Below, piece after piece: positions 46,500-55,331 of a DNA stretch of 64,000 nucleotides. The position numbers were made by a program, and so were the translations under genes. Source of the DNA: Planomonospora sp. ID67723 (lineage in GTDB: Bacteria; Actinomycetota; Actinomycetes; Streptosporangiales; Streptosporangiaceae); contig NZ_JABTEZ010000004.1 of the NCBI RefSeq assembly GCF_015711605.1, forward strand, positions 124,001-188,000, given 5' to 3'. How positions within the stretch are numbered: the first letter of the stretch is position 1; every line of letters starts with the position of its first letter. The notes under the pieces are model-generated. The model ran no database searches. It worked only from the letters and a program-made list of their open reading frames with translations, and was not told where the DNA came from.

Positions 46500-47342
46500 G
46501 GATGCCCTATAAGAGCTGGTTCGGGAGCGGGAGCGTAGGGTGTCCACGCCTTCGGTCCGGCCGTTGTGGTACGGAAGGGTGAGACCGGCATTCACCGCGG
46601 CGCGGTCGAGTTCCAACCCGTTGGCGAAGCCGTGCAGGTGGGGCAGGTCAGGGACGCGGACGGCGGTGATCCACGCGGTGAGCTTGGCGTCGTTGCCTTC
46701 GGCTGGGTGAGGAGCGCGGCGAAGCCGCGGACATGGCCGGCGAGTTCGGTCAGTTCGGGGCAGGCGGCCGTGAGCTCCCGCAGCAGCCGGGTGTCGCTTT
46801 CCCGCAGCCGCTCGGGATGGGTGAGCAGCAGACGGGCCAGGCGGCGCGGGGTGATGACGGGCCGCTCTCCTTCGGCTCGGCCTTGGGCGATGTAGCAGTG
46901 GAGCAGGTTGAGGCTGCCGGTGTACCCGAGCCCTTTGATCTCGCCGAACAACTGCAGGACGGCGACGGCCGGGTCGGCGGCGCGCCGTTCCCGCAGGTGA
47001 TCGCGGTTTGACCACGGCGCTCAGTTGTCCGGTGAGCCTGCTTGTTCGACGCTGGTAGCGCTCGAGCAGCCCGGGCATCTGCTCGCGGAATGTCTGCCGA
47101 GGGCATCTCCACGCCGGGCAGAGCAGACGCCGTACCTGCAGTGACACCACCACTCGCCGTCCGTCGACCGGAACATCGGTGACCGTCCGACCGCAGTAGC
47201 CGTGCACTCGACCGGTCAATGCCCCGCACACCGGGCAGGGGACCGGCTCGTCACATCGGCAGGAAGCTCGGCCTGACCGCTGTCCTGCCGACATCTCAAG
47301 GGTGCCGAATCCTTGCAGGTCAACGGCAGAAAACTCTCTCAC
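46500..47342 (-). pseudogene. ISL3-family transposase remnant 1
   Basis: The zinc-finger opening is visible (VPCPVCGALTGRVHGYCGRT, DVPVDGRRVVVSLQVRRLLC, FREQMPGLLERYQRRTSRLT). The DDE core is missing. Other frames give EIKGLGYTGSLNLLHCYIAQ, RLARLLLTHPERLRESDTRL and LPHLHGFANGLELDRAAVNA, then TLPYHNGRTEG, the C-terminal part. At least three frame changes plus a core deletion. Confidence 0.82.
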
Positions 47343-47492
47343 AACGTCCCAAGATGCTTAGTTTTCTCCGTAGGCGTCGAATTTCTCTTGTCGTGGGGCG
47401 TTTCATCCCCCACTCTTTCCTCGGTACCACCACCTCCAGTACCTCCAGTCGCACGAGAGTCAAGTGCACGGAGACAACAGATGGGATGACCA

Positions 47493-48026
47493 ATGCTTGG
47501 CCAGCGAAGCTTTAGACGGATCACCAACACCACCATGGCCGCTGTGCTCTGTACCACCTTCGCAGTCGGACTTTCCATCAGCATCCCCACGGCCGCGCAC
47601 GCTGAGAAGAAGTGTCACCCTGGCGGCTGGCCCGCACTGGGCTATGGAGAAGTCAAGTACGACAACCCCAACGCGACCGGCGATCTCAAGTACCCCGCGA
47701 CGCTCCACGGCAGGACGGCACGCCTCTACAGCGGCCGCAGCAACGCCGCTGCCTACGCCAGGGTGTACCTGAAGAAGGGCGACGTGCTGGGCATCGATCG
47801 ATCGAACTTCAAAGTCACCGGCCCCCGGTCCGACCACAACTGGCTGCGCACCCACGAGGTCGAGGCTCGCGGGACCTGGGACTACTGCGAGGTCACTGCT
47901 TCCTCGGATGGAACCTATTCGACACCGGTGATCGATGGAGCCCATCGGGCCGTGCGCATCTGCATCCTGCACAACGGCGGTCGGCAGTGCACCAACATCT
48001 GGTACGCCGACAATGATGACGATTGA
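47493..48026 (+). CDS. Small secreted protein of unknown family
   Basis: 177 residues. Signal peptide ending in PTAAHA (NTTMAAVLCTTFAVGLSISI core). The mature part has SH3-like strand composition (ARLYSGRSNAAAYARVYLKK, GDVLGIDRSNF), WLRTHEVEARGTWDYCEVTA and CILHNGGRQCTNIWYADNDD, with four Cys that may form two disulphides. GGGATG lies upstream of the ATG at 47493. A hairpin follows. Function unknown; a secreted binding or inhibitor protein is possible. Confidence 0.75.
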   Translation: MLGQRSFRRITNTTMAAVLCTTFAVGLSISIPTAAHAEKKCHPGGWPALGYGEVKYDNPNATGDLKYPATLHGRTARLYSGRSNAAAYARVYLKKGDVLGIDRSNFKVTGPRSDHNWLRTHEVEARGTWDYCEVTASSDGTYSTPVIDGAHRAVRICILHNGGRQCTNIWYADNDDD

Positions 48027-48030
48027 TCCC

Positions 48031-48056
48031 CTCTCCCCTAACAAGGGTATGGAGAG
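48031..48056 (+). terminator. Terminator hairpin after the small secreted protein gene
   Basis: CTCTCC (48031-48036) pairs with GGAGAG (48051-48056), with an inner CCT/AGG pairing; five bases after the stop codon. Confidence 0.65.
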
Positions 48057-48583
48057 CCCGAGTCCGCCATACAGCTAGCTCACTGCAGCTCTTTCATCCC
48101 CGGGCAGCGGCTCACCGGTCACAACCTGGCCGATAGCGGGGGAGGGGTGGGCCCGGCTCGGCGGGGCCGTCGACCGGCTCGGCGTGGTCGAGGGCGAGGA
48201 AGGAGGGGTTCGGCGGCCGCCGGGGTGCGAGACCTCGCACGGGTTCGTGCCGGCGGGCCGATCGAGTGTGAGGGCCGAGGCGAGGAGCAGGCCGACTCGG
48301 CGGGCAGAGTGAGGCGCAGGGCCGAGCAGCACGGCGCCCACTCAGGACCGTCGTACGGCGCTCCGCACCGCGACCTGTTCCAGCTCGGCATCGCGGTCAA
48401 GGTGCTGGAGGGCGATGCTGAACGGGCTGTCGGTGATGCTCGGTGAGGACTGAGCCGCTTCGCGCACCCGCGTAGGGGTGGGCCGAGAAGGGGTAACGAC
48501 CCGGGCGTCACCGGGGTGGACCTGGCCGTCCCTGGGAAAACCACGGCCTGGTTGCGACCCCGGCAGCTCGGCAGAGTGGCCGC
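48057..48583. other. Non-coding stretch with a possible gene-end remnant
   Basis: A minus frame at about 48352-48455 reads PSITDSPFSIALQHLDRDAE, LEQVAVRSAVRRS-stop, which looks like a conserved C-terminus, but I cannot name it. Bases 48134-48156 are identical to 59299-59321. No complete gene seen. Confidence 0.4.
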
Positions 48584-49378
48584 ATGAACGGAAACACTGC
48601 TGAACAGAACGGTTTCACCGGCCGCGTCGCCCTGGTCACCGGCGGTACGAGCGGCATCGGGCTGGCCACGGCCCGGCAGTTGCTGGCCGAAGGCGCGCAA
48701 GTCGTCATCACCGGCCGCAACGATGAGCGGCTGCGCCGTGCCGCCGAGCGACTGGAGACGGTATCCGACGGCGGTACCCGGCTGCTCACGATCCGGGCCG
48801 ATGCCGCCAGCCTGGCCGACACCGAGCGCCTGGTGACCCTCCTTCGCAAACGGTACGGGCGGCTCGACGGTGTGTTCGCCAACGCGGGGGTCGGCGTTTT
48901 CAAACCGGTTGGGCAGACCACCGAGCAGGACGTCGACCTGCTGGTCGACGTCAACTTCAAGGGCGTGTTCTTCACCGTCCAGCAGACGGTGCCGCTGCTG
49001 GAGGAGGCCTCCGGGGGAGGGGCGGTCGTCATCAACGCCTCCTGGACCCTGCACCGGGCGATGGAGATCGCTCCGGTCTATGCGGCGACCAAGGCCGCCG
49101 TGCACAACCTCGCCCGTTCGCTGAGCGCCGGCCTGGCCGGTCGCGGCATCCGGGTCAACTCGGTCAGTCCGGGCTACATCCACACGGAGATGTACGACGC
49201 GATCATCACCGATGACGCGAGGCGGGAGGCGACCCGGGTGGCGCCGCCGCTGCAGCGGGTGGGACAGGCCGAGGACGTCGCGCAGGCCGTGGTCTTCCTG
49301 CTCTCCGACCGGGCGTCGTACATCACCGGGCAGGACCTCGCCGTCGACGGCGGCCTGGTGATGAAGGTTCCCAGCTGA
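48584..49378 (+). CDS. Short-chain dehydrogenase/reductase (classical SDR)
   Basis: 264 residues. TGGTSGIG (TGxxxGIG cofactor loop), FANAGVGVFKPV (NAG), INASWTLHRAMEIAPVYAAT, K (Ser/Tyr-xxx-Lys catalytic set), VNSVSPGYIHTEM and the C-terminal DLAVDGGLV. The Ser of the catalytic triad sits as NASW rather than NTSS. Arg in TGRNDER after strand 2 favours NADP(H). Divergence from neighbours and the terminator suggest a single-gene unit. Confidence 0.94.
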   Translation: MNGNTAEQNGFTGRVALVTGGTSGIGLATARQLLAEGAQVVITGRNDERLRRAAERLETVSDGGTRLLTIRADAASLADTERLVTLLRKRYGRLDGVFANAGVGVFKPVGQTTEQDVDLLVDVNFKGVFFTVQQTVPLLEEASGGGAVVINASWTLHRAMEIAPVYAATKAAVHNLARSLSAGLAGRGIRVNSVSPGYIHTEMYDAIITDDARREATRVAPPLQRVGQAEDVAQAVVFLLSDRASYITGQDLAVDGGLVMKVPS

Positions 49379-49398
49379 CCGGCTCCGCCTGCCGCGCC

Positions 49399-49439
49399 GC
49401 CTGTGGTACCTGGCCCTGTCAGGGCCAGGTACCACAGGC
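49399..49439 (+). terminator. Perfect 19-bp hairpin between the SDR and XRE genes
   Basis: GCCTGTGGTACCTGGCCCT (49399-49417), loop GTC, AGGGCCAGGTACCACAGGC (49421-49439). It starts 21 bases after the SDR stop and ends 23 bases before the XRE start. Its length and perfection are unusual for a simple terminator. Confidence 0.85.
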
Positions 49440-49461
49440 AGCGTCCGACGATAATCGGGGC

Positions 49462-50352
49462 ATGAGCACATCGACCGTCCTGCGGGACTTCCTGCGTTCC
49501 CGCCGCGCTCAGCTCCGGCCCCAGGACGTGGGTCTGCCCGACAGCGGCCGCCAGCGCAGGGTGGCAGGGCTACGCCGCGAGGAGATCGCCGAACTCGCCG
49601 ACGTCAGCGTCGACTACTACACGCGGATGGAACAGGGACGGGTCCGCAACGCCTCGCCGGCGGTGCTGGACGCGCTGGCCCGGGCGCTGCGGCTGGACCA
49701 GGAGGAGACCAGGCACCTGCACCGGATCGCCCGCCCGCCCGTCACCCGCGCTGCGGCGAGGTCGGCTCCGAGGCGCCCGCAGCGCGTACGGCCGATGCTG
49801 CGGACCCTTCTGGCCTCCATGGAGGAGCTGCCTTGCATGGTCATGGGCCGGCGGATGGACGTACTGGCCTGGAACCGTGCGGCGAGCGCGCTGTTCGGAG
49901 ACTTCGATGCCATGGCACCGGCGGCGCGCAACATCGCCAAGATCACCTTCCTGTCCCCCGACTCCCGCGCGCTGTACGCCGACTGGGAGTCCTGCGCCCG
50001 CCGGAACGTCGCCTACCTCGGCATGGAGGCGGGCCGCCACCCGGACGACCCCGAGCTGGCGGCGCTGATCGGTGAACTCGCCGTCAAGAGCCCGGAGTTC
50101 CGCACGTGGTGGGCCGAACATCCCGTGCAGGACAAGACGTCGGGGATCCTGGGATTCCACCACCCCATCGTCGGCAGCCTCGAACTGTCCTATGAGACGC
50201 TGCGGGCTGTCGACGACCCCACCCAGGCGCTGATCAGCTACGCCCCGGAGCCCGGCAGCCCATCCGAGGACGCCTTGAGACTGCTGCTCGCCTGGACGGC
50301 GCACGAGAGTACGTCCTGCGCACCGACCACGCCGACGCCGAGACCACAGTAG
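49462..50352 (+). CDS. XRE-family regulator with MmyB-like C-terminal domain
   Basis: 296 residues. N-terminal HTH (GLRREEIAELADVSVDYYTR, MEQGRVRNASPAVLDALARA) followed by an MmyB PAS-like ligand domain (CMVMGRRMDVLAWNRAASAL, FHHPIVGSLELSYETLRAVD) associated with fatty-acid or small-ligand sensing. This is the intact counterpart of the frameshifted gene at 30337-31273. The neighbouring SDR gene is the likely target, as such regulators usually control an adjacent SDR or AKR. Confidence 0.93.
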   Translation: MSTSTVLRDFLRSRRAQLRPQDVGLPDSGRQRRVAGLRREEIAELADVSVDYYTRMEQGRVRNASPAVLDALARALRLDQEETRHLHRIARPPVTRAAARSAPRRPQRVRPMLRTLLASMEELPCMVMGRRMDVLAWNRAASALFGDFDAMAPAARNIAKITFLSPDSRALYADWESCARRNVAYLGMEAGRHPDDPELAALIGELAVKSPEFRTWWAEHPVQDKTSGILGFHHPIVGSLELSYETLRAVDDPTQALISYAPEPGSPSEDALRLLLAWTAHESTSCAPTTPTPRPQ

Positions 50353-50398
50353 ACCTTCAAGAGCCATGTCACGGTTGCGGTCGGTCGACGGACAGCAT

Positions 50399-50426
50399 GA
50401 GGGCGTCCACCGGAGCGGACGCCCTC
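50399..50426 (+). terminator. Terminator hairpin after the XRE/MmyB gene
   Basis: GAGGGCGTCC (50399-50408), 8-base loop, GGACGCCCTC (50417-50426). The remaining 50427-50693 holds no gene I recognise. Confidence 0.8.
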
Positions 50427-50693
50427 CTCGCATGTGCCGCGTGATCGCTTCGGTCCGGTAGGCGCCTCCGGCCGCTGCCGGAGACGTGAGCTTGCGGTCC
50501 GCCCAGGACGCCGGCTGGTAAGGACTGGCACCGGACCGGCGAGCGACAGATCGAGGCGGTCGGGGCGAATTCTCATAAAACGCATCGTCTGATGGACTGT
50601 GACCGTGCCGGCGCGGTTCCTGGTGTCGGCGTACGGCGCTTCATCTGCACAGCCGTGTACAGGTGCATGCGGAGCCAGGACGTGCCCGGCACC

Positions 50694-51485
50694 TCACCCG
50701 GAGGGGCCTTCGGCTCTCGCCCGAAAGAAGCGGACGGTGTCGTCATCGGCGGCGAAGTACGCTTCGACGGCGATCTCATCCAGCGTGACGTCGAAAGCGG
50801 CGCCGAACGTCGTGACGGTGTTGATGAGGCACAGCTCCACTCCGCGATGGCGCATGCGGATGGGCAGCGCGATGTCGGCGGGATCAGGCGGCCCGAGATC
50901 GCCTGCGGGACCGTACGACAGCAGTTCCTCATACAGTGCGCTCAGCTCCGCATCACCGGTCTGCGCCACCTGGCGGGCGAGCCGGGGCAGCAGGTAGGCG
51001 CGAACCTGCGCGAGGTTGTGCAGCCGTGGCGCGAACCCGCGTGGATGCAAACCCAGTCGCATCATGTTGACCGGCGGGCGCAGCAGCGATGCGTCGACAC
51101 CCTCCAGGAAGACGTCCATCGCGGTGTTGGCCAGCAGCAGGTTCCACCGGCGGTCCACGGCGAGCGCCGGATACGGCTCGTGCCCCCGCAGGATCTGCTC
51201 CAGGACCTTCCTCGCCGAAGCCAGGTGCGGATCGTCCAGCGGCCGTTCCCGGACCACGGGCGCGTGCCCGGCCGCGACCAGCAGCCGGTTGCGTTCCCGC
51301 AACGGCACGCCCAGATGCTCGGCCAGCCGCAGCACCATCGCGCTGCTCGGAATGGTCCGTCCCGTCTCCACGAAGCTGACGTGCCGGGCGGACACCTCCG
51401 CCCGGATCGCCAGATCCAGCTGACTGAGCCCTCTGCGGCGGCGCCATTCGCGGAGCAGTTCCCCCACCGGCCGGTCCTGCATCAT
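50694..51485 (-). CDS. XRE-family regulator (MmyB-like C-terminal domain)
   Basis: 263 residues from the ATG at 51485 (51482 also possible). [44 protein letters not shown]-terminal domain: [40 protein letters not shown]. Divergent from the SnoaL-like gene at 51573, with a perfect palindrome between them, which implies control of both genes. Confidence 0.93.
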   Translation of the reverse strand: MMQDRPVGELLREWRRRRGLSQLDLAIRAEVSARHVSFVETGRTIPSSAMVLRLAEHLGVPLRERNRLLVAAGHAPVVRERPLDDPHLASARKVLEQILRGHEPYPALAVDRRWNLLLANTAMDVFLEGVDASLLRPPVNMMRLGLHPRGFAPRLHNLAQVRAYLLPRLARQVAQTGDAELSALYEELLSYGPAGDLGPPDPADIALPIRMRHRGVELCLINTVTTFGAAFDVTLDEIAVEAYFAADDDTVRFFRARAEGPSG

Positions 51486-51516
51486 GCGGCGATTATGTCC
51501 CGCCTCGTCGGCCACC

Positions 51517-51539
51517 TCGATTACATGGCGTGTAATCGA
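51517..51539. promoter_or_regulatory. Perfect 9+9 palindrome, likely XRE operator
   Basis: TCGATTACA (51517-51525), TGGCG, TGTAATCGA (51531-51539), centred between the divergent regulator (start 51485) and SnoaL-like (start 51573) genes. Confidence 0.75.
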
Positions 51540-51572
51540 CAGGACCGGGCGGCTGCCGGGACGGTGACTCGC

Positions 51573-51953
51573 ATGAGTGAAAACAGCAAGGCCGCACGCA
51601 ACCGACGGCTTGCCGTCCATGGGTTCACCGAGTTCGCGGCGGGGAACGTCGATGTGCTCCGCACTCTCCTGCACGAGGACTTCATCGAGCACAGCCCGGG
51701 AAATCCCTCCGGGCGGGAGGCGTTCATCGCGTTCATGGCCGGGGCTCCGGTGGCCCGCGCCCGGCTCGATCTCAAACGGGTCATAGCCGACGACGACTAC
51801 GCGGTGATGCACTACCACATGACCACGGACGATGACCCGCGCGGTGTCGCCGTTGTCGACATCTGGCGGTTCGTCGACGGGCAGATCACCGAGCACTGGG
51901 ATGTCGTCCAGCCGGTGCCGGAGGCAGAGCAGGTACCCCGCGGAATGTTCTGA
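51573..51953 (+). CDS. SnoaL-like / NTF2-superfamily protein
   Basis: 126 residues from the ATG at 51573. [60 protein letters not shown] match the SnoaL-like polyketide-cyclase family (DxxWRFxDGxIxEHWDxxQ). Probably a small-molecule-binding or cyclase-type enzyme; regulated with the divergent XRE protein. Confidence 0.9.
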   Translation: MSENSKAARNRRLAVHGFTEFAAGNVDVLRTLLHEDFIEHSPGNPSGREAFIAFMAGAPVARARLDLKRVIADDDYAVMHYHMTTDDDPRGVAVVDIWRFVDGQITEHWDVVQPVPEAEQVPRGMF

Positions 51954-52018
51954 GCGGTCGGGATGAAGCGGATGCCCATCTCGAGCGGGATCGATGCCCC
52001 CGCGATAGCGGTCTGCAC

Positions 52019-52442
52019 GGTCCTTGCGGCCGTTCGGGAAATCGATCGGGCGGTGGGCATCCATGTCCACCAGGACGGTGCCGTAGGAATTGCCCCGGCG
52101 TTTGGCGAAGTCGTCGACGCCCAGCATGGTGATCCTCCCGGCCACCGGGTCAGGCAGCGCCCGCAGCAGCATGGAACGGCTCACCGGCATCCCGGCCACG
52201 GCGGCCATGCGGGCCCCGGCTTGCCCGGCCAGTGCGACCGCGATCGAGGTGAGCAGATCGCGCAACGCGCCGGTGCGACGGGCGTGCCGTGCGGTCAGTC
52301 CATCGACCTGCTCGGCGAAGATCTTCCGCTCGCAGAACGGCTCGCCGCAGAAGAAACGGCGTACCTCCAGCACGACCAGAACCGGCCGTCCACCCGCTGC
52401 CGGGTTGGCCTGCGTGGTGTGGCGCGGCGGCGGCCTTCGCAC
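52019..52442 (-). pseudogene. ISL3-family transposase remnant 2
   Basis: The minus frame reads [40 protein letters not shown] and [20 protein letters not shown], with the first catalytic Asp in VDDFA, then [10 protein letters not shown] before homology ends. Both the zinc-finger start and the C-terminal two thirds are missing. Confidence 0.8.
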
Positions 52443-52451
52443 GTAAGGGCG

Positions 52452-52640
52452 GCGTCCGGCATCGGCGGTTCGGCCGGATCTACCTGTGGGGGCTGGGGGT
52501 GGTGTCCGCCTCGATGGCGGTGCCGTCGGTGATCCGGTGGAGGCAGAACGCGCCGCTGTTCGTGATCGACTGCCTGGCCTTCACCTGCGCGCTGGGCGGC
52601 TATCTGATGCGGCGGCGCCGCCCGAACGTGCACATCAGGG
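52452..52640 (+). pseudogene. DUF2306-like membrane protein C-terminal remnant
   Basis: [40 protein letters not shown] and ALGGYLMRRRRPN match the last two membrane helices of DUF2306-type proteins (HRWxGRxYVW..., FFVID...). The N-terminal two thirds are gone, and the frame runs on into the antisense strand of the PIG-L gene. Confidence 0.55.
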
Positions 52641-53301
52641 GCCCAGGCCGTCGAGGTAGGCGCGGTGGGTCTCCAGTGAGGCGACCGCGATGTCGAGGGT
52701 GTCGGTGACGTCGACCGCGTGGGTGGCGTGCGGGGAGCCCGCCACGGCGGCGTAGCGCACTCCGTTCCACGGCGCCAGGCCGAGGTCGGTGAACAGGTGG
52801 TGGTTGCCGGCGTCGCCGATCGCATCCAGTGCGGCGCGGCCGGTGTTGCGGTGGTCGGGAGTGTTCCAGCGCGGCCCGGGCCAGGTGTCATGGTGGTTGA
52901 AGGTCACCACCAGGTGCGGGCGGTGCCGGCGGATCGCCGCGGCCAGGTCGCGGCGCAACCGCGGCCCGTACTCGATCAGCCCGTCGGGGTGGTCGAGGGA
53001 CTCCACCGAGGTGACCCCGACGATCGCGGCGCTGTCGTGCTGCTCGGCCTCGCGGACCTTCGCGCAGGTGCCGGGGTTCATGCCGTCGATGCCGGCCTCG
53101 CCGCGGTGGCCAGCAGGTAGGCGACCTGTTTGTCGGCGGCGGTCCATGCCGCCACCGCGCCCGCGGCACCGTACTCCAGATCGTCGGGGTGGGTCACGAT
53201 GGCCAGCGCCCGCTTCAGTCCACCGGGAAGGGAGCCAGGCCGCCCGGCTGCACCGTTGCGGCACTGGCCGGGGTCGGGTTCGGTCTGGTCGCGGTGGTCA
53301 T
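52635..53301 (-). pseudogene. PIG-L/LmbE-family deacetylase gene with two single-base deletions
   Basis: The ATG at 53301 starts [20 protein letters not shown], reaching FPVD and a stop at 53215. Adding one base there gives [20 protein letters not shown] (the zinc motif HPDD) and [16 protein letters not shown]. Adding one more near 53107 gives [20 protein letters not shown] and the conserved remainder [20 protein letters not shown]. The C-terminus is cut at DGLGP. PIG-L enzymes deacetylate N-acetylglucosaminyl compounds such as mycothiol intermediates. Sequencing errors could explain the two indels but not the 3' truncation. Confidence 0.82.
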
Positions 53302-53362
53302 CGCGTTCTCCTTGGTGAGGGCGGCCGGTGCCGCCTGATTAGATCGTTTTGAAATCAACCCC

Positions 53363-53391
53363 ACTCTGTCGGCTGATTCGATGAATGTCAA
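53363..53391 (-). promoter_or_regulatory. Predicted promoter of the PIG-L gene
   Basis: On the minus strand TTGACA (53391-53386), 17-base spacer, CAGAGT (53368-53363), in an unusually AT-rich stretch (53337-53410) 60 bases upstream of the start codon. Confidence 0.55.
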
Positions 53392-53760
53392 CTTAAATAA
53401 GTATCGAATTAATGGTGAGGTGTTCGCATCGTGGCCGTAGTCGCGGTCACGTCCCGGCCGCGGGCCCATGCCCGGGGACGGGGGCGTCAGAAGTGAGGTG
53501 CCACATGATCTGCGCCACCATCGCCTTCGCTGCGCCCGGCGCTGATCGGCGTCGCCAAGGTCGGTGCCGTGCGGCCGGGGCAGGCCGGACTGTTCGGCAT
53601 CCGCTCCGAACCGGCACCGGAGCCCGCCTCATCGGAGGACGACACCGAACATCCGCCGTCGGCAGAGCGGAACTGACGGCCAGCTCTCAAATCGCAGCGG
53701 AATGCCTACGGCGGCGTCCTGACGGCCGAGTTAGCGGGCTCCGAGGTGATCCCATTGGCC

Positions 53761-54096
53761 CTACTCGGCGGCCGGACGGACCTTCGGCCACGTGGGCGGG
53801 CGCTGCGGGCGGATGACGGTCGGCCTGTCGTCGGGTGCTTGTTCCAGCTCGCCGCCCAGGATCGTGCCGTCCGGAAGGCGCAACAGCAGGTCGATCCCGG
53901 CGGTCGGCCATTTCTCGCGCACCAATTGCAGGACGGGCCGGGCGAGGTCCAGGACCTTCCATGCCGCCCCGAAGATCATGGGCGTGATGTCGATGTCGGC
54001 CGGTCGGCCGTTGACGTGCGCGACGGCGCGCGCCGGGGCGCCGACCGCCCGGGCGTGGATGCGCGGGCTGGTCCGGCTCTCGTCGCGGTAGTCCAC
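53761..54096 (-). CDS. Hypothetical protein divergent from the GntR gene
   Basis: 111 residues from the GTG at 54096. DESRTSPRIHARAVGAPARA, DITPMIFGAAWKVLDLARPV, DLLLRLPDGTILGGELEQAP: an alpha/beta composition with no family I recognise. It lies 48 bases from the divergent GntR-type regulator and may be its target. Confidence 0.55.
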   Translation of the reverse strand: MDYRDESRTSPRIHARAVGAPARAVAHVNGRPADIDITPMIFGAAWKVLDLARPVLQLVREKWPTAGIDLLLRLPDGTILGGELEQAPDDRPTVIRPQRPPTWPKVRPAAE

Positions 54097-54144
54097 TATC
54101 TGAAGCCCGGGAGTGATGAGCAGGGCGGGGGCGATGAGCCTGCA

Positions 54145-54522
54145 ATGATCGTCATCGATGCGGGCTCACCGGTTCCGCCGTTCGAGCAGCTGCGGGCCCA
54201 GCTCGCCCGGCAGATCCAGGACCGCACGCTGGCCGTGGGCGCCCGGCTGCCGACCATCCGCCACATGGCGGCCGACCTCGGCCTGGCCGTCAACACGGTC
54301 GGCCGGGCCTACCGGGAGCTGGAGGAGGCGGGGCTGATCGAAACCCGGGGGCGGGCGGGCTCGTTCGTGTCGGCCGCCGGCGAGGACGGCCGGGAGCGGG
54401 CCCGCCGGGCCGCCGCCGACTACGCGGCCGTGATCGCCAGCGTCGGCATCGACACGGGCGAGGCGATCCGCATCGTGCAGGCGGCTCTGACGTCCGGCTC
54501 GGCGGCACCGGCCCCGTCATGA
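54145..54522 (+). CDS. GntR-family regulator (YtrA-like, HTH only)
   Basis: 125 residues from the ATG at 54145. VPPFEQLRAQLARQIQDRTL, GARLPTIRHMAADLGLAVNT and VGRAYRELEEAGLIETRGRA give the GntR winged helix; only a short C-terminal tail follows, typical of the YtrA subfamily that usually controls an ABC transporter. None adjoins here. Confidence 0.92.
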   Translation: MIVIDAGSPVPPFEQLRAQLARQIQDRTLAVGARLPTIRHMAADLGLAVNTVGRAYRELEEAGLIETRGRAGSFVSAAGEDGRERARRAAADYAAVIASVGIDTGEAIRIVQAALTSGSAAPAPS

Positions 54523-54715
54523 CCGCGAACCGGCCGCGGGGGCCACGGGAGTCCGGGACCGGAACGGCGGATGGCGGCGACTCCGCTCGCGCCGGCCTGC
54601 TAGGGGCTGTCTGGGGTTCGGATCTAGGGCGTGTATCGAAAGCGCCGGTCACAGTCACCCGTTGCTTTGAGGCAGGGGTAAACCGCTACTTCAGCGGTGG
54701 ATGTGGCGGGTACGG

Positions 54716-54799
54716 TGTGGCTGTGGCTGTGGCTGTGGCTGTGGCTGTGGCTGTGGCTGTGGCTGTGGCTGTGGCTGTGGCTGTGGCTGTGGCTGTGGC
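54716..54799 (+). repeat. Hexanucleotide microsatellite (TGTGGC)14
   Basis: Fourteen perfect copies of TGTGGC inside IS-B, upstream of the VOC gene. All frames stay open through it, generating spurious Leu-Trp, Ala-Val, Ser-His or Ala-Thr strings. Confidence 0.97.
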
Positions 54800-54859
54800 C
54801 GGTGATCGCGTGCAGCGGCGGCTTACGGAGACAGACGCGCGGACACGAAGGAGCGAACG

Positions 54860-55222
54860 TTGCCAGGTGCTGTACTGCGAGGGGTGACTTTGGACTGTGC
54901 TGACCCGCAGCTGCTGGCGGGCTTCTACGGTGCACTGACCGGGATGCGCGAGCTCTTCAGTACGGACGAGTTCGTCGCTCTGACGGACGGCTCCGGCTGT
55001 GATCTGGGATTCCAGCGGGTTGACGGATACCGGGCTCCGCAGTGGCCGGGTCAGGACGTGCCACAACAGTTCCATCTGGATTTCCGCGCTGACGACCTCG
55101 ATGCGATGGAGGAGCTGGCGCTGGAACTCGGAGCGGCCAAACCGGACCATCAGCCCGGCGACGGACGCTGGCGGGTACTCCTGGATCCGGCTGGCCACCC
55201 CTTCTGCCTGACGTCTTCCTGA
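54860..55222 (+). CDS. VOC-superfamily (glyoxalase-like) protein, passenger of IS-B
   Basis: 120 residues from the TTG at 54860, set by GAAGGAG at 54847-54853. [60 protein letters not shown] and [14 protein letters not shown] fit the Glyoxalase_6 type of actinomycete VOC proteins; HLDF and the GHPFCL end carry metal-site-like His residues. Members bind or isomerise small molecules or sequester drugs; no activity can be assigned. Complete and intact, unlike the transposase beside it. Confidence 0.88.
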   Translation: MPGAVLRGVTLDCADPQLLAGFYGALTGMRELFSTDEFVALTDGSGCDLGFQRVDGYRAPQWPGQDVPQQFHLDFRADDLDAMEELALELGAAKPDHQPGDGRWRVLLDPAGHPFCLTSS

Positions 55223-55331
55223 CATCACGGGCGTGACAGGCCCCCGGTCAGACGCCGTAGCGCTCAGGCGCGGTCGGGCGGTTCATCAGCTGCTGGCCGC
55301 CTTGGAGAGGGCATGGCGTCGGATGTGCTGG

